Source: Yeguia hominis (GTDB lineage: Bacteria; Bacillota; Clostridia; Oscillospirales; Acutalibacteraceae). From it: a stretch of 64,000 nt of DNA. Positions 41,578 through 48,748 of this stretch are shown in pieces. Position numbers and translations under genes: made by a program. The DNA is taken from assembly GCF_014384705.1 (NCBI RefSeq), contig NZ_JACRSN010000019.1, positions 1 through 64,000 of the forward strand, in the 5' to 3' direction. Numbering within the stretch: the first letter of the stretch is position 1; the number at the start of each line of letters is the position of its first letter. The notes under the pieces were generated by a model. The model did no database searches and was not told the origin of the DNA. It was given only the letters and a program-made list of their open reading frames with translations.

Positions 41578-42424
41578 GGACGCCCTCCAGAACCTCCCAC
41601 GCCCTATAGGAACTTCTCGCAAGCGGCGCAGAGGCTACGTGACGAAAGCCCTTGGAGAGGGCCATTTCGCGATACCGCTCAAAATCTTCCGGCGTTGCAT
41701 AGCGCGCCAGCGGATAATGGTTTGGTGACGGCTGGAGATACTGCCCAATGGTGAGAATATCGCAGCCTGTCGCAAGAATATCGTCCATCAACTCGCTGAT
41801 CTGCGCTTCGGTTTCGCCGAGACCGACCATAAAGCCCGTCTTCGTGAGAAGCGTAGGATCCTTTTTCTTGCAATACCGCAGCACCTCGAGCGACCGCTCG
41901 TAACGCGCCTGAGGACGCACGGCTGCCTGCAGATCCCGAACCGTTTCCACATTGTGGTTGAGCACCTCAGGATGTGCATCAATCACAATATCGAGTGACC
42001 GGGGATCCCCTTTCAGATCCGAAATGAGTGTCTCGACAGTTGTACCCGGGCAAATTTCCCGGATCGCCCGGACTGTTTTGGCAAACTGTTCCGCGCCGCC
42101 GTCCGGCAGATCGTCACGCGTCGAACAGGTTACCACCACATGCCGCAGTCCAAGTTTTTTCGCAGTCTGTGCGACATTCATCGGCTCTTCCGGATCCGGC
42201 GGAAGCGGACGGCCCGTTGTCACGTTGCAAAAGCGGCAGTTACGCGTGCAAATGCTGCCCAAAATCATAAAAGTAGCCGTGTGCTTGCGGTAACATTCCC
42301 CCATATTCGGGCAGTTCGCCTCTTTGCACACCGTATGGAGATGGAGCCCCTGCATCATTTCAGCCACCTCGCGGACAGCCTCCTGATTGTACCGGACTTT
42401 CAGCCATTCAGGTTTTCTTTCCAT
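41564..42424 (-). CDS. lipA: Lipoyl synthase
   Basis: 286 residues from the ATG at 42424. Auxiliary cluster cysteines CKEANCPNMGEC (pattern CxxxxCxxxxxC), radical-SAM motif CTRNCRFC, then DDLPDGGAEQF, NHNVETVRDLQ, and the C-terminal conserved Ser region ASAPLARSSYRAWE. It inserts two sulfur atoms into octanoylated domains. Cofactor: two 4Fe-4S clusters and SAM. Located between lipoyl carrier gene and lplA. Confidence 0.96.
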   Translation of the reverse strand: MERKPEWLKVRYNQEAVREVAEMMQGLHLHTVCKEANCPNMGECYRKHTATFMILGSICTRNCRFCNVTTGRPLPPDPEEPMNVAQTAKKLGLRHVVVTCSTRDDLPDGGAEQFAKTVRAIREICPGTTVETLISDLKGDPRSLDIVIDAHPEVLNHNVETVRDLQAAVRPQARYERSLEVLRYCKKKDPTLLTKTGFMVGLGETEAQISELMDDILATGCDILTIGQYLQPSPNHYPLARYATPEDFERYREMALSKGFRHVASAPLARSSYRAWEVLEGVHDLY

Positions 42425-42431
42425 GTAATCC

Positions 42432-42671
42432 TCACTTCGTTTCCAGAATAGCAACCGGCGTCTCAACCTGTACCGTATCGCCTTCTTCAAAAACTTGTTT
42501 TTTCAAAATTCCGCTTTCGGTGGATTCAATCTGATTGACCACCTTGTCCGTTTCGATTTCGAACAGCGGTTCGCCGGCTTTCACCTCGTCCCCCTCTTCC
42601 TTGAGCCATGCACAAAGAACGCCTTCCTGCATGTCCGGACGAAGTTTTGGCATTTTTACATTTTTTTCCAT
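42432..42671 (-). CDS. Stand-alone lipoyl-domain protein
   Basis: 79 residues, a complete lipoyl/biotinyl domain: KMPKLRPDMQEGVLCAWLKE, EPLFEIETDKVVNQIESTES with the modified Lys in the ETDKVV hairpin, and VQVETPVAILET. Unlike 2-oxo-acid dehydrogenase E2 proteins it has no linker, binding or catalytic domain. It ends 8 bases before lipA. It may serve as a carrier protein for the lipoylation enzymes next to it, or for a dehydrogenase complex encoded elsewhere. Confidence 0.9.
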   Translation of the reverse strand: MEKNVKMPKLRPDMQEGVLCAWLKEEGDEVKAGEPLFEIETDKVVNQIESTESGILKKQVFEEGDTVQVETPVAILETK

Positions 42672-42794
42672 GTATTCTCGTTCCTTTCCTGCCGCTTAAA
42701 ACGGCTTCGGATCTTCCGATGCACAAAACCGTGCATAACTGCAATCATTTATGAAGCACAGAACATTTACCCACGTCTATGCGTTCAATGTCTA

Positions 42795-43680
42795 TCGCAC
42801 CGCCTCCGCTTTCTGACGCGTCCAGCATGCCACTGAACGTAGAATGTCCCCGGCGCGATGAATGACACTTCGCGTCCGCGATGGGTGACACTTTGTGTCC
42901 GTAGTGAAACGCACTATGTGTGCGTATGTGCGAGAGCTCAATCCTCTTAAAACTCCGTGTGCTTTTCAGTCGGCAAAATACGCCGCTGCGGATTTCCACC
43001 AGCTTCCTCCCGCGTCCAGCATGCCACTGTATGTAGAATGCCCCCGGCGCGATGGGGGACACTTCGCGTCCGCGATGGATAACACTTTGTGTCCGTGGTG
43101 AAACGCACTACGTGTGCGTGTGTGCGAGGGCTCAATCCTCTTAAAACTCTGTGTGCTTTTCAGTCGGCCAAATACGCCGCTGCGGATTTCCACCAGCTTC
43201 CTCCCGCGTCCAGCATGCCACTGAACGTAGAATGCCCCCGGCGCGATGAATGACACTTCGTGTCCGTAGTGAAACGCACTATGTGTGCGTATGTGCGAGA
43301 GCTCAATCCTCTTAAAACTCCGTGTGCTTTTCAGTCGGCAAAATACGCTGCTGCGGATTTCCACCAACTTCCTCCCGCGTCCAGCATGCCACTGTATGTA
43401 GAATGCCCCCGGCGCGATGGGGGACACTTCGCGTCCGCGATGGATAACACTTTGTGTCCGTGGTGAAACGCACTATGTGTGCGTATGTGCGAGAGCTCAA
43501 TCCTCTTAAAACTCCGTGTGCTTTTCAGTCGGCAAAATACGCTGCTGCGGATTTCCACCAGCTTCCTCCCGCGTCCAGCATGCCACTGAACGTAGAATGC
43601 CCCCGGCGCGATGAATGACACTTCGTGTCCGCGATGGGTGACACTTTGTGTCTGCGGTGGATAACACTTCGTGTCCTAGA
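42795..43680. repeat. Tandem 194-bp repeats with 23-bp palindromic sub-units
   Basis: TCCAGCATGCCACTG recurs at 42821, 43015, 43209, 43380 and 43574 (periods 194, 194, 171, 194). Within each unit three 23-bp sub-units follow one another (first set 42857-42925), each with a small palindrome such as GACACTTTGTGTC or ACGCACTATGTGTGCGT. ORFs here are repetitive shadows without ribosome sites. The block separates lplA2 from the lipoyl-domain gene within one direction of transcription. Confidence 0.85.
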
Positions 43681-44632
43681 GAAGACAGCAAAATAGGGAT
43701 TCCGCGCAATCGCCTGCGAGTGTCTCGCAAATGGCATAAAAGGCGTCGGGATCTAACCGAGTACCGTCAAAAAGCGACTTGCCCCTCTTACAGTCAAGTT
43801 GCGAACTTTCGATCTCTACTCCGGAAACGATTCCTTTTTTTGCCTGATACCGAACCCGAATCGGCGCGTCAGCAAAGGCGCCCTGTTTCTCATACGTGAA
43901 TGCAGGAGTCCTGCCCCAGGTCCATTCCCAGCTGTGGTATTTTTCGTCCCGCAGCCGACAGACCGCCTGTTCCTGCTCCTGCGATAGGAAGTACATTCTG
44001 CTTCCTGACGGAAGCATTTTCCCGAGCAGCCGTTCCTGAAATTCCGCAATCGTCATCGGGGATCGAAGATGTTCCCGAATATTGGTCACCGGACAGATCG
44101 CCGATTGCGTACCGCCCGATTGGAAACAGTCATTTTTACCGTGCACGGTAATCTGATCCAACACCGCAAGATCCGATGCAAACAGAAGCGTCCCATGGTG
44201 CAAAAGTCGACCACCCGCCATCCGCTGGGCGCTTCCGGAAATTTTCCGGCCATCTACCCAAATATCGCAGGATCTTCCTTTTTGCGCCGGAACACCAATT
44301 GCATTGAGCGCTGCAATCACCGGCTGCAGGCAGGCGTCGTAATCGACAAGACCTTTTGAACGCGTGATATAAGTATAATTGACATTTCCAAGATCATGAT
44401 ATACCGTACCGCCGCCGGACGGCCTGCGGATCACCGGAATCCGTTGTTTCCGAAGCGCCTGTACAGAGACTTCCCTGCAAATATTCTGGTAACACCCAAC
44501 CACAACAGACGGCGTATTTCGCCAAAGAAAAAACACCTCTTCCTCCGGGAACTGTGTGAAGACATATTCCTCAAATGCCTGATTATAAAACGGGTCATGC
44601 GAGGTGTTCTGTAGGGTTATCACAAAAACCAC
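43676..44632 (-). CDS. lplA: Second lipoate-protein ligase family protein
   Basis: 318 residues. Motifs: FLWRNTPSVVVGCYQNICRE, VIRRPSGGGTVYHDLGNVNY, DIWVDGRKISGSAQRMAGGR and LLHHGTLLF. The end differs from the first ligase and the CPVTNIREHL segment is kept. In other Firmicutes two such proteins can act as ligase and amidotransferase. It is preceded by a perfect consensus promoter. Confidence 0.92.
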   Translation of the reverse strand: MVFVITLQNTSHDPFYNQAFEEYVFTQFPEEEVFFLWRNTPSVVVGCYQNICREVSVQALRKQRIPVIRRPSGGGTVYHDLGNVNYTYITRSKGLVDYDACLQPVIAALNAIGVPAQKGRSCDIWVDGRKISGSAQRMAGGRLLHHGTLLFASDLAVLDQITVHGKNDCFQSGGTQSAICPVTNIREHLRSPMTIAEFQERLLGKMLPSGSRMYFLSQEQEQAVCRLRDEKYHSWEWTWGRTPAFTYEKQGAFADAPIRVRYQAKKGIVSGVEIESSQLDCKRGKSLFDGTRLDPDAFYAICETLAGDCAESLFCCLL

Positions 44633-44655
44633 TCCATTCGGGTAAAGGCATTTTT

Positions 44656-44684
44656 ATTATAGGGGCCATGGCGATAGATGTCAA
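44656..44684 (-). promoter_or_regulatory. Consensus promoter of the lipoate module
   Basis: Minus strand TTGACA (44679-44684), exactly 17 bases, TATAAT (44656-44661), about 24 bases before the lplA2 start. Strong sigma-A promoter. The next 180 bases (44685-44866) hold nothing recognised. Confidence 0.88.
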
Positions 44685-44866
44685 GATTGCGCCAGCTTTC
44701 CCCCCGCGGTCTCCAACAGCACGGTTCTGCAAAATCGAATCAGCCGTCTTTTCGCCCGCGCGCACCAAAAGCAGACAAACAGAAAGGGCTTGCCGTTCCG
44801 TTTGGTAAGTCCTTCGGTTTTCAGCATGAATGTGGCATCGTGCCTAAATTCGCCTGCCAGCCATTG

Positions 44867-45310
44867 TCACGGGCGATCCTTTACCATCTGCAAATAGGGC
44901 AGCTCCTCGAACCCGAGGCGTTTGTACAACGCAATTGCGCGAGTATTGCTGAAATCCGCTTCCAGGCGGAACCGTTTTACCGTGCCGGCAAACCGGTCTT
45001 CCAAATATGCAAAGAATGTACGTCCCAGTCCGTGCGAACGGAATTCCGGTTTGATGAATAAATCTTCAATCCAAACAATCCTGCCGCCAATTTCTGAAGA
45101 AAAACTTTTATTAATGACAGCATACCCTGCAGTTTTGCCTTCTTCTTCGAGGAAAAAAACCTCCAGATAAACATCAGAAGAAACGGCTTCATCGAACACA
45201 CGTGCCTGCACTTCCAGCGGCACCGGATGCAGCACTGCTTCCGAATGATAAAATGCGTCAGACATTGCAAGGTATGCTTCGCGATCCTCGGGTCTGATGT
45301 TACGAATCAT
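44867..45310 (-). CDS. GNAT-family N-acetyltransferase
   Basis: 147 residues covering a full GNAT fold: MIRNIRPEDREAYLAM start, WIEDLFIKPEFRSHGLGRTF (acetyl-CoA loop with R/Q-x-x-G-x-G/A variant HGLG), and RAIALYKRLGFEELPYLQM at the end. It transfers an acetyl group to an unknown amine. Lies alone between the lipoate promoter and the transporter. Confidence 0.85.
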   Translation of the reverse strand: MIRNIRPEDREAYLAMSDAFYHSEAVLHPVPLEVQARVFDEAVSSDVYLEVFFLEEEGKTAGYAVINKSFSSEIGGRIVWIEDLFIKPEFRSHGLGRTFFAYLEDRFAGTVKRFRLEADFSNTRAIALYKRLGFEELPYLQMVKDRP

Positions 45311-45518
45311 AAAGATCCTCCTTCTTTGTGGAAATGCGTCCCAAAGCGCTTTTATCCCAACAAAAAACGTCCGATATTTTGGACTTTCAAAAAGCGGGAC
45401 GCTATCTGCATGATTGGTCTGCGCGTTTTAATTTCAGTTTTATTTTGCGCAGACACTCTGGTGTGAAAATGATTATATCATATCCATAAAAATAAATCCA
45501 CCGCATACGATATCCGCG

Positions 45519-45552
45519 TAAAAAAGCGGCCTCCTTGCAGGAAGCCGCTTTC
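45519..45552 (-). terminator. Terminator of the LysW-like transporter gene
   Basis: AAAGCGGC and GCCGCTTT with an inner TTCCTGCAAGGAG stem, followed on the minus strand by TTTTTT, 14 bases past the stop codon. The 200 bases to the GNAT gene contain no other feature. Confidence 0.8.
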
Positions 45553-45565
45553 CAGAAGCATGCTT

Positions 45566-47206
45566 TTACGCCGCCACACGTTTTTTCTTTTGATGGCGCC
45601 AAATGAGCAACAAAATGCCAACCAAAAGCACGAAGCTAACCGGCAGAACCACAAAGGCAGAGCGGACAAATCCGGCCAGGATATATCCAAGGAACGAAAG
45701 TCCGGCCACAAACAGCGCGTACGGAAGCTGTGTGGAAACATGGTTCACGTGGTCGCACTGCGCACCGGTGGATGCCATGATGGTTGTGTCGGAAATCGGC
45801 GAGCAGTGGTCGCCGCAGACAGCACCGGCAAGGCACGCAGAAACCGCAACAATCAGCAGGTTGCCAGGCATGTTGATACCGACAACAATCGGCAGCAGGA
45901 TGCCGAACGTGCCCCAGGAAGTTCCGGTTGCGAAGGAAAGCCCGATAGCCACAAGGAATACCATTGCCGGCAGGAAGGACTGCAAGCCTTTCGCGCTGCT
46001 TGCAAACACATTGCTGACAAAAATATCTGCACCCAAAAGGCTCGTCATTCCGCTGAGTGTCCAGGCAAAAGTCAGGATCAGAATTGCAGGAACCATAGCC
46101 TTAAAGCCTGCCGGAATGGAACTCATGCAATCCTTAAAGGTCAGTACCCGGCGGCAGAGCATATAGACAATAATCGCAATGAGCGCAAGAACTGAGCCGA
46201 GCGACAGGCCAAGCGGTGCGTCGCAATTTGCAAACGCAGCAACAAAATTTTCACCGCTGAAAAATCCGCCGGTGTAGACCATACCAGCCACACACAAGAC
46301 AATTAAAATGACAATCGGCAGAACAAGATCGATCACTTTTCCTTTGGAAGAAGGCGTATCTTCGTTTGCGTTTGCATAAGGACGCTCCGGCGTTGTGTAG
46401 AGGTCACCGTTCGCCGCATTGTCTTCATGCTTTTTCATCGGTCCAAAATCAATATTTAAAACGGCAATCAGAATCATCATTCCGATGGTCAAAAGTGAAT
46501 AGAGGTTAAACGGAATTGCCTGAATAAAAAGATTCAGACCGTTTTCATCGCCCTTCACCACACCGGCAACTGCTGCTGCCCAGGAAGAAATCGGCGCAAT
46601 CATGCAAACCGGAGCAGCCGTTGCATCGATGATGTAAGCGAGCTTTGCCCGGGAAATCTTATGCGTATCCGTAACCGGACGCATGACGCTTCCGACTGTC
46701 AGGCAGTTAAAATAGTCATCTACAAAAATCAAGCAGCCAAGACCGGTTGTCGCAAGCAGCGCGCCACGGCGCGTTTTGATTCTGCGAACTGCCCAGGCGC
46801 CATAAGCGGCAGAACCGCCTGCGCGGTTAATGAGAATTACGATAGCACCGAGCACAATCAGGAATACCAGAATTCCGACATGGCCCTTGTTTGCAATCGA
46901 AGAAATAAAGCCGGTGTCAAGCATCTGAACATACGCGGTTTCCAAATCGAAGTTGGAATAGAACAGCGCACCGGTGAGAATTCCCACAAACAGCGAGCTA
47001 TACACCTCTTTGGTAATCAGTGCAAGCACAATTGCAACCAGCGGCGGAACCAATGCCCAGGCGGTTGCATACATGTTGCTCTGGTACTCCTCAGCGGCTG
47101 CATCTGCCGAAGCAGATTCTGCGGATGCTGTCAGCGAAAACAGCACAAAAACCGCCATGACAACCAGGGCAAGCACCAGAACTTTTTTACCCCTCATTCG
47201 TCTCAT
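45566..47206 (-). CDS. NhaC-family antiporter, probable lysine transporter (LysW-like)
   Basis: 546 residues from the ATG at 47206 (GGAGGG 7 bases upstream). N-terminal segment VLVLALVVMAVFVLFSL followed by Ala/Ser-rich residues may be a signal-like helix; about twelve transmembrane segments follow. Family motifs: GCLIFVDDYFNCLTVGSVM and CGDHCSPISDTTIMASTGAQ, the NhaC signature. A lysine riboswitch stands in its leader, and NhaC members under L-box control have been predicted to import lysine (LysW). Substrate thus inferred from regulation; Na+/H+ antiport of another amine is possible. Confidence 0.85.
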   Translation of the reverse strand: MRRMRGKKVLVLALVVMAVFVLFSLTASAESASADAAAEEYQSNMYATAWALVPPLVAIVLALITKEVYSSLFVGILTGALFYSNFDLETAYVQMLDTGFISSIANKGHVGILVFLIVLGAIVILINRAGGSAAYGAWAVRRIKTRRGALLATTGLGCLIFVDDYFNCLTVGSVMRPVTDTHKISRAKLAYIIDATAAPVCMIAPISSWAAAVAGVVKGDENGLNLFIQAIPFNLYSLLTIGMMILIAVLNIDFGPMKKHEDNAANGDLYTTPERPYANANEDTPSSKGKVIDLVLPIVILIVLCVAGMVYTGGFFSGENFVAAFANCDAPLGLSLGSVLALIAIIVYMLCRRVLTFKDCMSSIPAGFKAMVPAILILTFAWTLSGMTSLLGADIFVSNVFASSAKGLQSFLPAMVFLVAIGLSFATGTSWGTFGILLPIVVGINMPGNLLIVAVSACLAGAVCGDHCSPISDTTIMASTGAQCDHVNHVSTQLPYALFVAGLSFLGYILAGFVRSAFVVLPVSFVLLVGILLLIWRHQKKKRVAA

Positions 47207-47267
47207 TTTTGACCCTCCAAACAATTTTCAGTCTTCTGTTTTTTCGAAAAGAGCCCAGATTCCGCAT

Positions 47268-47366
47268 CGAAAAAACAAAAAGCGGACATCATCCGGCCAT
47301 ACCGGACAGCGCCCGCAAAATTAGATTAAAAAAAGCCATGTACGCAGAATGCCCGCATGCATGACG
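47268..47366 (-). terminator. Expression platform: two terminator hairpins after the riboswitch
   Basis: First hairpin 47334-47366 (GTCATG/CATGGC ends, then TTTTTTT). Second hairpin 47281-47315 (GCGG/CCGC with inner CCGG/CCGG) followed by TTTTTGTTTTTT. Both lie between the aptamer and the gene, as expected for transcription control. The last 60 bases before the ATG have only the ribosome site. Confidence 0.75.
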
Positions 47367-47388
47367 TCTTTTCAAACGATTTTTATCA

Positions 47389-47552
47389 CGATAGCGCTCC
47401 ACAAATTTGTGACAGCCTACAGCATTTTCTCCTGCAGTCCAGCGTACGGCTTCTTTCAGGCAAAAACCGCCGCTTCGGCGAAAAGGCCCTTCTGCGCAAC
47501 GCCGGCCTGACGTTTTGCCTGCGCATACTCATCCGTTTCGCAACCTCTATCC
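47389..47552 (-). promoter_or_regulatory. Lysine riboswitch (L box)
   Basis: On the minus strand the conserved blocks appear in order: GGATAGAGGTTGCGAA, ATGAGTAT, GAAGGGCC-TTTTCGCCGAAG, the CTGGACTGC part, TGTCAC, and TGGAGCGCTATC pairing GATAG with CTATC as P1. This matches the L-box layout. It binds L-lysine and stops transcription of the downstream gene when lysine is abundant. A TACAAT -10 lies 7-12 bases upstream (47559-47564). Confidence 0.9.
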
Positions 47553-47873
47553 AATTTTATTGTACCAGATTACAGCCATTCTCGTACAAACAGGACGTGC
47601 AAATCGACTGCAATGAAATAAAATCTAATACCATAAATAAAGTAACACATGCCGTCGGATGTGTCAAGAAAAATTTACAATTTATTTGCAAAAAGGCAAA
47701 TTTCCAAATTTTTGCGCAAAGGTTCGATCCATTTTGGGAAATCCTAAAAAAGGCTGCTCCGGCCAATAAACGTGCACAGCATTTCTCTTTTTCAGGGTAT
47801 GGGATTGCTTTGCAATCAGCAAAAAGCGCTGCTGCATCCGGAGACAGTCCAAACCGAAAAAGGAGGCTTAATC

Positions 47874-48065
47874 ATGAAGGAGCATCTGTCCGAAAAACCA
47901 GCTCGTCCGTACGACGCGGAAGATGAAGAAGAACTGTTTGACAACCTGTTTTCTGTTGCTTCCAGCACGGAATGCACCGGGCTCATTCCAGGTACTGCGG
48001 ATTCCGACGCGAAAGTTGACGCGTACAGCGAAATCTATGATATTCCGCTCAGCAAAGATTCGTAA
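47874..48065 (+). CDS. Small acidic protein with ECTGLIP motif
   Basis: 63 residues from the ATG at 47874 (AAGGAGG 7 bases upstream). Acidic N-half (YDAEDEEELFDNLFSVASST), then ECTGLIPGTADSDAKVDAYS and EIYDIPLSKDS. A family of short Oscillospirales proteins with 'CTGLxP ... Y' is known to me as uncharacterised; no function is assigned. Divergent from the riboswitch gene and the only plus-strand gene in this stretch. Confidence 0.65.
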   Translation: MKEHLSEKPARPYDAEDEEELFDNLFSVASSTECTGLIPGTADSDAKVDAYSEIYDIPLSKDS

Positions 48066-48114
48066 ACTGGTTTTCACCTCATGTTTTCCGCTGCCCCTTT
48101 TCTCCTGATTCCGG

Positions 48115-48160
48115 TAAAAAATCTCCAGCCGCAGCAAAACTGCGAGCTGGAGATTTTTGC
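48115..48160. terminator. Strong bidirectional terminator
   Basis: AAAAATCTCCAGC and GCTGGAGATTTTT (13 bp) with an inner CGCAG/CTGCG stem and T-runs on both strands. It ends the small plus-strand gene and the cupin gene. Confidence 0.9.
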
Positions 48161-48214
48161 ATTTGTCCTTTTGCAGGAACGAAAGCCACTTGGAACCCCA
48201 AGCAACTTCAATTT

Positions 48215-48715
48215 TTAGAACGTTACGCGAACCTGATCTTCTTCCGCAAACCGGATAACTTCGCAGTCGTTTCCGTATGTACGCTCCGGAAGCAGAATCA
48301 AAACGTGTACCACGTCTTCTTTGCAGGCAATCTGCGTTCCGTGCAGGACACCCGGATTGAGCGCCACCATGGTGCCCTTCGGCACATAAAATGCGCGCAA
48401 TTTTTCAGAAGTCACCGGGCCGTTTGCTTTGCCGACATGAATGATGCAGTCTCCATCCAGCGGAAGAATGCCTTCGGAAGTATAGCCGTGATATTCCGTA
48501 AACTGGATCACGTCGCCGTCTGCTTTGGAAATTTTGTTGACAGACGCGCAGGCGCAATTGCCGTTTCCAAGCTGCATCCGAACCAGATCCGGATAAAACC
48601 CGCCGTCGGTCGACTCCCAAGGCTCCGTCGTGTCAGAAATGTCCAGCATATTCTGGAATGTCCCGTATTTCCGGAATGCCTCTTTGGAAAGTAGCTCTGC
48701 ATGAATGGTTTTCAT
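48215..48715 (-). CDS. Cupin-fold protein, ureidoglycolate-lyase-like
   Basis: 166 residues with cupin strands: PLDGDCIIHVGKANGPVTSE, LRAFYVPKGTMVALNPGVLH, QIACKEDVVHVLILLPERTY; the FTEYHGYTSEGILPL part resembles AllA-type ureidoglycolate lyases. Catalytic identity is not certain; it may be a sugar or purine-catabolite enzyme. Good ribosome site; 33 bases upstream of the end of parC. Confidence 0.65.
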   Translation of the reverse strand: MKTIHAELLSKEAFRKYGTFQNMLDISDTTEPWESTDGGFYPDLVRMQLGNGNCACASVNKISKADGDVIQFTEYHGYTSEGILPLDGDCIIHVGKANGPVTSEKLRAFYVPKGTMVALNPGVLHGTQIACKEDVVHVLILLPERTYGNDCEVIRFAEEDQVRVTF

Positions 48716-48748
48716 TTTTAGTCCTCCCTTATGATTTTTCTCCGGATT

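Noticed and set aside
42745..43737. Many short repetitive ORFs between the lipoate genes
   Set aside because: They are translations of the tandem repeats on both strands, without ribosome sites or domains.
47357..47926. Plus-strand frame overlapping the lysine riboswitch
   Set aside because: The region is explained by the aptamer on the other strand; no start signal.
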